From NCBI GenBank assembly GCA_913056505.1, contig CAJXLZ010000074.1, positions 1-5,555 on the forward strand: a DNA stretch of 5,555 nt, in the 5' to 3' direction. Position 1 is the first letter of the stretch. Each line of letters opens with the position of its first letter. The position numbers and the translations under genes were made by a program. The stretch comes from an uncultured Desulfurellaceae bacterium (GTDB lineage Bacteria > Campylobacterota_A > Desulfurellia > Desulfurellales > Hippeaceae). This document shows positions 1-5,555 of the stretch, one piece after another. The notes below the pieces were generated by a model. That model was given only the letters and a program-made list of their open reading frames with translations. It did not search any database and had not been told where the DNA came from.

Positions 1-53
1 GCTCTCATCACGCCATAGCAAAAGCCTGCATTTTCAGCTATTGTTATTTTCAT
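1..53 (-). CDS. ispH: 4-hydroxy-3-methylbut-2-enyl diphosphate reductase (IspH/LytB), N-terminal fragment
   Basis: Only the first 17 codons are in the window; the gene runs off the left edge. The visible start is MKITIAENAGFCYGVMR, which matches the very conserved IspH N-terminus (xIxxAxxxGFCxGVxRA). Cys12 is the first of the three cysteines that hold the [4Fe-4S] cluster in characterised IspH. The enzyme catalyses the last step of the non-mevalonate (MEP) isoprenoid pathway, reducing HMBPP to IPP and DMAPP. Its ATG overlaps the cmk stop codon as ATGA, so translation is probably coupled to cmk; no strong Shine-Dalgarno sequence lies upstream. In many bacteria cmk is followed by ispH and then rpsA (sometimes as an IspH-S1 fusion), but what lies downstream here cannot be seen. 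The identification is firm for so short a piece because of the motif and the synteny. Confidence 0.9.
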   Translation of the reverse strand, partial: MKITIAENAGFCYGVMR

Positions 54-676
54 ACATTATCAACCATCTTATTAACAATACTGTAAACTTCATCTATGCT
101 CTTATTTGTCGTATCTATCACCACAGCATCCTTAGGTTGAATCAACGGCGCTAAATCTCTTTTTGTATCTTCTTCATCCCTTTGAAAGATCTGAAGCTTA
201 ATTTTTTCTACATCCCCATCTGTCTCTTTAGCCCTTCTTTTTGCACGTTCATTAATATCCGCAACAAGGAAAAATTTTAGATCCGCATTGGGAAAAATAA
301 CCTCCCCTGCATCCCTTCCATCGATAACAAAATTTTTGTTTGACGAACTATTAACAATTTTCCTTGATAGTGCATTGACATAATGCCTTACAAAATCCAA
401 TTTAGCAACATTAGATGCAAGTTTTCCAATATCCTCACTGCGTATATATTTTTCCATATTTTTCCCATTATATTCAAGCAGCACAGCACTATTTACTATT
501 TTAAAATCAATTTTAAGTCTATCTATATCGTCTTTTGTAGGTCCATTATGAAAAATATACCCTATAATCCTATATATAGCCCCGGTATCTATATGAGCAA
601 AACCTTTTCTTTCAACCAGCAATGCGGCAATTGTGCTCTTGCCGCTGCCTGCCGGTCCATCAATCGTTACTATCAT
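50..676 (-). CDS. cmk: Cytidylate kinase (CMP/dCMP kinase)
   Basis: Phosphorylates CMP and dCMP to the diphosphates with ATP, in the cytosol, for pyrimidine salvage and recycling. From the ATG at 676 the protein is 208 residues, slightly shorter than the usual 220-230. Seen in order: P-loop GPAGSGKST (7-15), DTGAIYR (30-36) of the NMP-binding region, IRSED (78-82), LAS and VR (86-88, 96-97), DGRDAGEVIFP (119-129), and the lid RDEEDTKR (166-173) followed by APL (176-178). The R, D and R of the lid line up with the CMP/ATP-contacting residues of E. coli Cmk (RDDRDRNR). The protein aligns over its whole length; the shortness comes from a reduced NMP-binding insert. The start is uncertain: an in-frame TTG at 688 would add four residues (MTKR), and neither start has a good ribosome binding site. 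I chose ATG 676 because it gives the family-typical MIVTIDGPAGSGKS. It overlaps the end of tyrA by 17 bases and ispH by 4. Confidence 0.95.
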   Translation of the reverse strand: MIVTIDGPAGSGKSTIAALLVERKGFAHIDTGAIYRIIGYIFHNGPTKDDIDRLKIDFKIVNSAVLLEYNGKNMEKYIRSEDIGKLASNVAKLDFVRHYVNALSRKIVNSSSNKNFVIDGRDAGEVIFPNADLKFFLVADINERAKRRAKETDGDVEKIKLQIFQRDEEDTKRDLAPLIQPKDAVVIDTTNKSIDEVYSIVNKMVDNV

Positions 677-1523
677 TCTCTTTGTCAATAGTTTCTTTAA
701 ATAATCTGGATTTTTTAAGCATTGCCGTAAGTTCTTGAGAATTGCCGTTTTTTATCAAAAGTTTCAGTTCTGTTAATTTATCTACATATTCATCTATTGC
801 TTTTAATATGTTATCTTTGTTTGCAAAAAATATATCATTCCACATAAATTCATTTGATTTGGATATTCTTACAAAATCCCTAAATCCGCCTCCAAAGAAT
901 TTAAAACTACTGTCCTGTTCATAATGCGTATTAACCAAATCAACGAGTGCATAAGCAAGAGCATGGGGCAGATGACTAAGATATGAGAACACAATATCGT
1001 GTTTTGCATAATCCATAATCTCAACTTTGCTTTTAATTGCTACTGCCAGTGCAGCAATCTTTTTTTCAGCAAATCCCATTACGTCAACTGGCGTTATTAT
1101 AAAATATGCATCTTTGAAAATATGCGCATCCGCTGCCTCGGGGCCAAAATTTTCCTTGCCGGCTATGGGATGCGTTGGAACATAATTAATATAATCCGGT
1201 ATATAATTTTTTACCTTATTGACTATCGATCCCTTAACACTGCCGACATCAATAACAGTGCTGCCCTTTTTTAATAGTGTAAATATGCGCTTCAAAATAC
1301 TCACAACAGACAAAACCGGCGTGGCCACGACAACAAAATCGCACAAACCTATCTCTTTGATATCTGCATATGCATCTATAATGCCTGATTTAAGAGCAAT
1401 ATCAAGATTGGATTGATTATTATCAAAGCCTATAATGGTTTCACATAATCTGTTTTCTCTCATTGCCAGGGCTAAAGACCCGCCTATAAGCCCTACACCT
1501 ACTATGCCTACCGTCTTAAACAT
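660..1523 (-). CDS. tyrA: Prephenate dehydrogenase (TyrA)
   Basis: Oxidatively decarboxylates prephenate to 4-hydroxyphenylpyruvate, the committed step to tyrosine. It is 287 residues long, usual for the monofunctional enzyme. The N-terminal Rossmann domain shows GVGLIGGS (9-16). Asp34 at the end of the second strand (IIGFD) suggests NAD+ rather than NADP+. Then come DVGSVK (92-97), HPIAG (118-122) with the catalytic His118, the all-helical C-terminal dimerisation domain with SHLPHALAYAL (183-193), and GGGFRDFVRIS (211-221). No chorismate mutase or ACT domain is attached. Lys123 follows HPIAG, where many homologues have Thr or Ser. Use of arogenate instead of prephenate cannot be excluded by eye. 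The ATG overlaps the hisC stop codon by 8 bases and has only a weak ribosome binding site, so it is probably translated by coupling with the aminotransferase that acts next in the pathway. Confidence 0.95.
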   Translation of the reverse strand: MFKTVGIVGVGLIGGSLALAMRENRLCETIIGFDNNQSNLDIALKSGIIDAYADIKEIGLCDFVVVATPVLSVVSILKRIFTLLKKGSTVIDVGSVKGSIVNKVKNYIPDYINYVPTHPIAGKENFGPEAADAHIFKDAYFIITPVDVMGFAEKKIAALAVAIKSKVEIMDYAKHDIVFSYLSHLPHALAYALVDLVNTHYEQDSSFKFFGGGFRDFVRISKSNEFMWNDIFFANKDNILKAIDEYVDKLTELKLLIKNGNSQELTAMLKKSRLFKETIDKENDSND

Positions 1524-2604
1524 TAAGCACTTTTTTCAACTTTTCTATAAAAATTCTATTTTCCTGCATTGTCCCTACAGTAACACGCAAAAATGTTTTA
1601 TATCCATAACCTGTCATAGAGCGTATTATGACACCACTTTTCAACATCTCTTGATATACAATATCCGCATCCATAGATGCATCGAATAGTATAAAATTCG
1701 CATAGGTCTTAATATATTTTATACCCATTTTATCAAATTCACTGTAGAGATATTTTTTACCCAATTCATTAATCTTGATTGTTTCTTTTAAGTGTTCGTC
1801 ATCATTAAGTGCAGTCATTGCCGCAGCTTGAGCTATAATATTCACATTAAAAGGCGGCCTCGTTCTATTCAAATAATCTATTATTTCGCTATTTGCTATG
1901 GCATATCCTATTCTTAAACCCGCAAGGGCGTAGGCTTTGGAAAAGGTTCTTAAGATCACAACATTGGGCAATTTATATAGCTTAAGAAAGTCTGGATAAT
2001 CACTGCTTTCTTTTGCGTACTCGTAGTATGCCTCGTCGATAACAATAAGGGTATTATCACCGCTTGCATCTATAATGTTTTTTACATCGTCATACCTCAT
2101 TATCGTTCCCGTAGGATTGTTCGGTATATTCAAAAATATTAGCCTTGTATTACTATTAATAGCTTTAATTAAAGCATCGGCATCATATGAATAATCTTTA
2201 AGTGGTAGCTCTACTATTTTTTTATTAAATGAAGCACCAATAATTTTATATTCCACAAATGTGGGAAAACAGTACAAAATTTCATCATTAGGGTTCGTGG
2301 CAAATGTCCGATAGAGCAGTTCTATAATCTCGTCCGATCCATTGCCGAACAGAATATTAGATTCATCCACATTTAATTTTTCAGATAACACCTTTTTTAA
2401 ATAGTATGCATTCCCGTCAGGATATAGGCTAACATCTTTTGCGGCATTTTTTATAGTATCAATAACCTTTTCAGAGGGGCCTATGGGATTTTCATTAGAG
2501 GCAAGTTTAATAACATGCTCAATACCCAACTCTCTTTTTAACTCATCTATGGGCTTTCCACCCTCATAAGGTTTAAGAGAAAATATAAAATCAGCTACCT
2601 GCAT
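1516..2604 (-). CDS. hisC: Histidinol-phosphate / aromatic aminotransferase (HisC family, PLP-dependent)
   Basis: A class I/II fold aminotransferase of the HisC family, 362 residues from the start chosen here. Motifs: LASNENPIGPS (34-44), PNNPTGT (161-167), the PLP-contacting IDEAYYEY (189-196), TFSKAYALAGLRIGY (220-234) with Lys223 as the PLP Schiff-base lysine and Arg231 for the cofactor phosphate, and FLRVTVGT (338-345) with the substrate-carboxylate arginine Arg340. HisC enzymes convert imidazole-acetol phosphate to histidinol phosphate; several also transaminate 4-hydroxyphenylpyruvate and phenylpyruvate. No other his gene is visible and tyrA follows with an 8-base overlap, so a role in tyrosine and phenylalanine synthesis, alone or besides histidine, is likely but inferred. 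The start at 2604 is preferred over the in-frame ATG at 2619, because the GGAGGT ribosome binding site lies inside the five extra codons (MLGGF). It is the first gene of its operon, behind a strong promoter. Confidence 0.93.
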   Translation of the reverse strand: MQVADFIFSLKPYEGGKPIDELKRELGIEHVIKLASNENPIGPSEKVIDTIKNAAKDVSLYPDGNAYYLKKVLSEKLNVDESNILFGNGSDEIIELLYRTFATNPNDEILYCFPTFVEYKIIGASFNKKIVELPLKDYSYDADALIKAINSNTRLIFLNIPNNPTGTIMRYDDVKNIIDASGDNTLIVIDEAYYEYAKESSDYPDFLKLYKLPNVVILRTFSKAYALAGLRIGYAIANSEIIDYLNRTRPPFNVNIIAQAAAMTALNDDEHLKETIKINELGKKYLYSEFDKMGIKYIKTYANFILFDASMDADIVYQEMLKSGVIIRSMTGYGYKTFLRVTVGTMQENRIFIEKLKKVLNV

Positions 2605-2608
2605 AAAA

Positions 2609-2613
2609 CCTCC
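2609..2613 (-). promoter_or_regulatory. Shine-Dalgarno site of hisC
   Basis: The sense strand reads TTGGAGGTTTTATG, a GGAGG four bases before the ATG at 2604. It is the strongest ribosome binding site in the window. It would be translated as Gly-Gly if the upstream ATG at 2619 were the start, so it decides the start codon. Confidence 0.8.
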
Positions 2614-2638
2614 AAGCAATGTAAACTTTAACCTTGAT

Positions 2639-2666
2639 ATTATAACATATAAAAGTTGTATGTAAA
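2639..2666 (-). promoter_or_regulatory. Predicted sigma-70-type promoter for hisC-tyrA-cmk-ispH
   Basis: On the minus strand, TTTACA (2661-2666; five of six matches to TTGACA) is followed by a 16-base spacer and a perfect TATAAT (2639-2644), with an extended -10 TGT just before it (2645-2647). The predicted start of transcription is near base 2632, giving a leader of about 28 bases before the hisC ATG. That leaves no room for a transcription attenuator, T-box or riboswitch, so any amino-acid control would have to come from a repressor or from feedback on the enzymes. The 89-base gap (2605-2693) is otherwise A/T-rich, and I see no convincing terminator hairpin for the upstream operon in it. 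Confidence 0.75.
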
Positions 2667-2693
2667 TTAAGATTATATTGAAGCTATGTAATT

Positions 2694-3644
2694 CTATTTC
2701 TTATTAAATTTGTCTTCATATAATGCTTTATCCACTCTTTCCAAGATGCTTTCAACAGTATCATCGTTTTTTACGCTTGTCACACCTGTGGATATGCTTA
2801 TTTTAAACTCTTTACCATGAGACTTAAATTTCACAGACGATATATTCTCTTTTATTTTATCTGCAACAGCCATAGCCTGTTTTTCATCTGTTTCTGGGAG
2901 TATCACAATAAATTCATCCCCACCGTAACGTATGCATATATCGCTTTTCCTCATTGTTTTTTTGAGAATTTTTGCAAAATTAGTAAGTACAACATCGCCT
3001 GTTATATGGCCGTAAGTATCATTTACCATTTTGAAATCATTTAGATCTATCATTAAAATGCTGAATACCCTTTTGTATCTCTTAAAATTATAAAGATGAA
3101 TTTTCAAAGATTCGTTCAGATATCTTCTTGAATAAAGATCGGTCAGTGCATCTTTTACAGCTTGTTCTTTTATTTTTCCTATTATACTTTTCTGTTTTTC
3201 CAAGGATGCACGAGCAATATCAAGCTCGGATTTCAGCGATAAATTAATATGTTTTATTTTATCTATCTCTTTTAGTATAGGGCTTTTTATGTTAGAAATA
3301 TCTGTGTCGGATAGATCGATTTCATCAATTTTTGCAAAAGATTCATCGTATAAATTAGAGCTATCTTCTACTTTATTGCTAACTTTGGCAGCAATGCTAT
3401 CTAAATTGTTGGCAACCTTAAGCATTAATTCCTTTATTTCTTCATTGTCAGCGGAAATTCTTGCATCTTCATATAAAAATCTTTTAATATCATCTTTATC
3501 AAATCCTCTAGAGGCAGCAACGTCAACAAAGGTTTTATAGTAGTTATAGGGCGTAAATTGTATATTTTCACTTGACATTACATATATTGACTCTTTGATT
3601 ATGCGTGATATCTCTTCTTCATCTGTTATATTTTTTTTATTCAT
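2694..3644 (-). CDS. Soluble GGDEF diguanylate cyclase
   Basis: Predicted to make the second messenger cyclic di-GMP from two GTP. It has 316 residues, no signal peptide and no membrane segment, so it should be cytoplasmic. Residues 1 to about 115 form a helical, acidic N-terminal region with the segment FTPYNYYKTF (30-39), which I take as an uncharacterised sensory or dimerisation domain. About 123-160 is a charged, probably coiled-coil linker. The GGDEF domain starts at DALTDLYSRRYL (165-176) and continues with the metal-site Asp200 in DLNDFK, YGHITGDVVL (211-220) and an intact GGDEF (241-245). RKSD (232-235) lies exactly five residues before it, matching the RxxD inhibitory site for product feedback. 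The C-terminus stops right after ALYEDK without the usual GRN tail. Activity is likely, since catalytic and I-site residues are all present. The ATG overlaps the birA stop by 8 bases and the gene is the last of the thiC-birA operon. The input signal is unknown. Confidence 0.92.
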   Translation of the reverse strand: MNKKNITDEEEISRIIKESIYVMSSENIQFTPYNYYKTFVDVAASRGFDKDDIKRFLYEDARISADNEEIKELMLKVANNLDSIAAKVSNKVEDSSNLYDESFAKIDEIDLSDTDISNIKSPILKEIDKIKHINLSLKSELDIARASLEKQKSIIGKIKEQAVKDALTDLYSRRYLNESLKIHLYNFKRYKRVFSILMIDLNDFKMVNDTYGHITGDVVLTNFAKILKKTMRKSDICIRYGGDEFIVILPETDEKQAMAVADKIKENISSVKFKSHGKEFKISISTGVTSVKNDDTVESILERVDKALYEDKFNKK

Positions 3645-4611
3645 CTAAAATCCTCAAACTATCTGAAGTTACAACCTTTTTTAACATATTACCTACATCG
3701 ACCATTAAAAAACCATCTTTATCAATGTCTTTTGCCACACCTTCGATTGAGACATTATTATTAATAATTTTTACCCTCTTGCCCAAGGTTATATCATACC
3801 GCCTCCACATTTTAAAAATATCATCCCTCTTGCCGGATTCGAGCATATGTATAATATTTTCCAAATAACAAAGTAGATTACTCAGCATTAAAGCCCTGTC
3901 AATTTTCTGATGCAAGATTTTATATACACTCGTTGCACTGTCTTTGATATCCTCAGGAAATTCTTCCATATTAACATTAATCCCTATGCCGATAACGGCA
4001 CTTTTCAATATGCCTGATTCACTCTTTGTCTCAAGTAAAACGCCCGCCAATTTTTTTGAACCGACTACTATATCGTTAGGCCACTTTATATTAACAATAT
4101 CTATTCCAAAGTCCTTCAGCACTTCTATAACAGCAATAGAAGCTGCAAACATTAGGACAACTGCATCTTTAGATGTAATATTATGCGGCTTATAAACTAC
4201 AGATATAGCAATATTTCTATCTTTGAAAGTAAGCCATTTTTTGACGTTTCTTCCCCTGCCTTTCGTCTGCTGCTCGGCAATAACCAAAGTTCCATTTTTG
4301 CATCCCTTTTCTATTAAAAATCTAGCCTCATCCATAGTAGAGGATGTCAGCTTAAAATATTCTATCTGTTTGCCTAATATCTTTGTTTCCAATCTTCTTT
4401 TTATTTCATATGGAATTAATATATCGCTTCCATCTTCTTTTAATCTATACCCCACGCCTCTCTTGGCATCTATTTTATATCCCATTTTTTTCAGGTTATT
4501 CACCCTATTCCAGACGGCAATCCTGCTGACACCTAATTTTTTACATATTACATCGCTCGTAACATATTTTCCCTTATTGCTGTATAACTCGTCTAAAATA
4601 ACACTATTCAT
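3637..4611 (-). CDS. birA: Bifunctional biotin--[acetyl-CoA-carboxylase] ligase / biotin operon repressor (class II BirA)
   Basis: Activates biotin to biotinyl-5'-AMP and attaches it to the lysine of biotin carboxyl carrier proteins; class II enzymes can also bind DNA as a biotin-dependent repressor. Its 324 residues are the normal class II length. Residues 1-57 are a winged helix-turn-helix (VICKKLGVSRIAVWNRVNNL at 21-40, wing ending GVGYRL). The catalytic domain has TSSTMDEA (89-96), the biotinyl-AMP loop GRGR (118-121), KWPND (176-180), KKLAGVLLE (186-194) and GIGINVN (208-214). A small SH3-like C-terminal domain spans roughly 275-324. The loop is unusual: after GRGR comes NVKKW instead of the common RGRxW, though the arginine equivalent to E. 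coli Arg118 (here Arg121) is kept. No bio genes are in view, so the regulatory role is an inference from the HTH. Its ATG overlaps the thiC stop by 8 bases, with no good ribosome binding site, implying coupling. Confidence 0.95.
   Translation of the reverse strand: MNSVILDELYSNKGKYVTSDVICKKLGVSRIAVWNRVNNLKKMGYKIDAKRGVGYRLKEDGSDILIPYEIKRRLETKILGKQIEYFKLTSSTMDEARFLIEKGCKNGTLVIAEQQTKGRGRNVKKWLTFKDRNIAISVVYKPHNITSKDAVVLMFAASIAVIEVLKDFGIDIVNIKWPNDIVVGSKKLAGVLLETKSESGILKSAVIGIGINVNMEEFPEDIKDSATSVYKILHQKIDRALMLSNLLCYLENIIHMLESGKRDDIFKMWRRYDITLGKRVKIINNNVSIEGVAKDIDKDGFLMVDVGNMLKKVVTSDSLRILDE
3651..3655 (-). promoter_or_regulatory. Shine-Dalgarno site of the diguanylate cyclase gene
   Basis: The sense strand reads GAGGA six bases before the ATG at 3644, inside the last codons of birA. 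It supports this start, and suggests the gene can initiate on its own as well as by coupling across the 8-base overlap. Confidence 0.6.
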
Positions 4612-5555
4612 TATTTGGTTTTTTTAAAGCCTTGTTCAATAGTTTTATTGCGCAAAATTTGCCACACATAGTACAAACATCCTCTTCTTCCGGCAAAGAT
4701 GATGCGCGTTCTTTCGCAACATACTCCGGATCTATTGACAATTCTGTCATTTTTTTCCAATCAAGAGCCTTTCTTGCACTACTCATTTTTTCATCCCATT
4801 CATATGCTCCGGGAATCTTTTTCGCAATATCAGCGGCATGCGCGGCAATACGTGTTACAATTACGCCTTCCCTGACATCATCTGCTGCGGGTAGTCTTAC
4901 ATGTTCAGCCCTTGTAACATAGCATAGATAATCAGCTCCATTTGCCGCCATTAATGCACCGCCTATAGCACTTGTTATGTGATCGTATCCCGGCGCAATA
5001 TCCGTCACTACAGGCCCCAAAACATAAAACGGCGCACCTTCACAAAGCGACTTTTCAATTTTTGCATTCGTTACAACTTGATCAATAGGCACATGTCCGG
5101 GTCCTTCAATCATTGACTGTACTCCAAATTCCAATGCCTTTTTATGCAATTCGCCCAAAAGAATCAACTCTTGAAGCTGCGCGCGATCTGTAGCATCAGC
5201 AATTGCACCAGGCCTGAAACCATCGCCCAATGATATTGTTACATCATATTTTTTAGCTATTTCAAGCACCCTGTCAAACTTTTCAAATAAAGGGTTTTGT
5301 TTGTTATTGTAAAGCATCCAAAGAGAGAGAAAAGACCCGCCCCTCGACACCACATCCTCTACTCTGCCCTGTTTTATAAGACGTTCCAGCGATTCAAGCG
5401 TTACACCGCAATGCAGCGTCATATAATCAATACCATCTTGTGCCTGTTTCTCTATTGTTTTAAACAGATCATCTTCTGTAAGATATACTATGCTGCCCTT
5501 TTTCTCAGCAATGGCATCAAACAGTGAGTTCCTATATGCAACCTCCAGACATTGA
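4604..5555 (-). CDS. thiC: Phosphomethylpyrimidine synthase ThiC, 5' end outside window
   Basis: A radical-SAM enzyme that rearranges aminoimidazole ribotide (AIR) into HMP phosphate, the pyrimidine half of thiamin. The frame is open to the right edge, giving 316 residues plus stop. The bacterial short form is about 430 residues, so roughly the first 110-120 are missing. The reading starts QCLEVAYRNSLFDAIA and continues through GSIVYLTEDD, DGIDYMTLHCGVTLE, SLGDGFRPGAIADATDRAQ, MIEGPGHVP, GPVVTDIAPGYDHIT, and VTRAEHVRLPAADDVREG, a complete set of ThiC core motifs. The cluster-binding tail is CTMCGKFC, a CX2CX3C spacing rather than the CX2CX4C of the E. coli/Caulobacter type. The ATG at 5422 is an internal methionine (in DYMTLHCG), not the start. 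A TPP riboswitch commonly precedes thiC, but that region is not included here. The stop codon overlaps birA by 8 bases. Confidence 0.97.
   Translation of the reverse strand, partial: QCLEVAYRNSLFDAIAEKKGSIVYLTEDDLFKTIEKQAQDGIDYMTLHCGVTLESLERLIKQGRVEDVVSRGGSFLSLWMLYNNKQNPLFEKFDRVLEIAKKYDVTISLGDGFRPGAIADATDRAQLQELILLGELHKKALEFGVQSMIEGPGHVPIDQVVTNAKIEKSLCEGAPFYVLGPVVTDIAPGYDHITSAIGGALMAANGADYLCYVTRAEHVRLPAADDVREGVIVTRIAAHAADIAKKIPGAYEWDEKMSSARKALDWKKMTELSIDPEYVAKERASSLPEEEDVCTMCGKFCAIKLLNKALKKPNNE

Noticed and set aside
660..688. TTG at 688 as the start of cmk
   Set aside because: It is possible, but the ATG at 676 gives the usual N-terminus; neither has a convincing ribosome binding site, so this is a preference and not proof.
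2672..2677. A second TATAAT on the minus strand just after the diguanylate cyclase stop codon
   Set aside because: There is no acceptable -35 element 16-18 bases upstream, and a complete promoter lies a few dozen bases further downstream.
2605..2693. Transcription terminator for the thiC-birA-dgc operon
   Set aside because: I found no G/C-containing inverted repeat followed by a T-run on the minus strand in the gap; the sequence is simply A/T-rich.
4223..4627. Plus-strand open frame of 134 codons opposite birA, with a few other plus-strand frames of 60-100 codons across the window
   Set aside because: They lie wholly opposite strongly identified minus-strand genes, resemble no family I know, and have the composition expected from the complementary strand of A/T-rich coding DNA.
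4604..5422. A separate 272-residue ThiC starting at the ATG at 5422
   Set aside because: The same frame stays open to the window edge and the upstream residues (GSIVYLTEDD... QDGIDY) are ThiC sequence, so this ATG is internal.

Overview
The window is a compact, low-G+C bacterial chromosome segment. It is packed with genes that all read on the minus strand, so transcription runs from base 5555 toward base 1. Every gene belongs to a known protein family, and there are no RNA genes, mobile elements, CRISPR arrays or long non-coding stretches. The organism cannot be named from this. Weak hints point to an anaerobic or deep-branching lineage: a short-form ThiC with a CxxCGxxC tail, a TyrA with an HPIAG...FGP segment that recalls campylobacterial-type enzymes, and a diguanylate cyclase with a 'TPYNYY' N-terminal region.

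In transcription order, the right half (5555 to 2694) holds thiC (5' end outside the window), birA with an N-terminal helix-turn-helix, and a soluble GGDEF diguanylate cyclase. Both junctions are 8-base overlaps (ATGAATAG and ATGAATAA), so the three genes look translationally coupled in one operon. That operon mixes thiamin synthesis, biotin attachment or sensing, and c-di-GMP signalling.

An 89-base gap follows (2605-2693). It carries a very good sigma-70-type promoter, with TTTACA, 16 bases, and an extended TGT-TATAAT, followed by a strong GGAGG ribosome binding site. This starts a second operon in the left half (2604 to 1): hisC-type aminotransferase, tyrA prephenate dehydrogenase, cmk cytidylate kinase, and the first codons of ispH. 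The genes overlap by 8, about 17 and 4 bases. TyrA and the aminotransferase are consecutive steps to tyrosine. cmk and ispH are the usual housekeeping neighbours of this cluster in many bacteria. aroA, often found between tyrA and cmk, is absent here.

No undescribed system is apparent. The points most worth a second look are the degenerate biotinyl-AMP loop of BirA, the diguanylate cyclase placed behind birA, the repeated 8-base overlap design, the missing aroA, and a few substitutions in otherwise conserved motifs.
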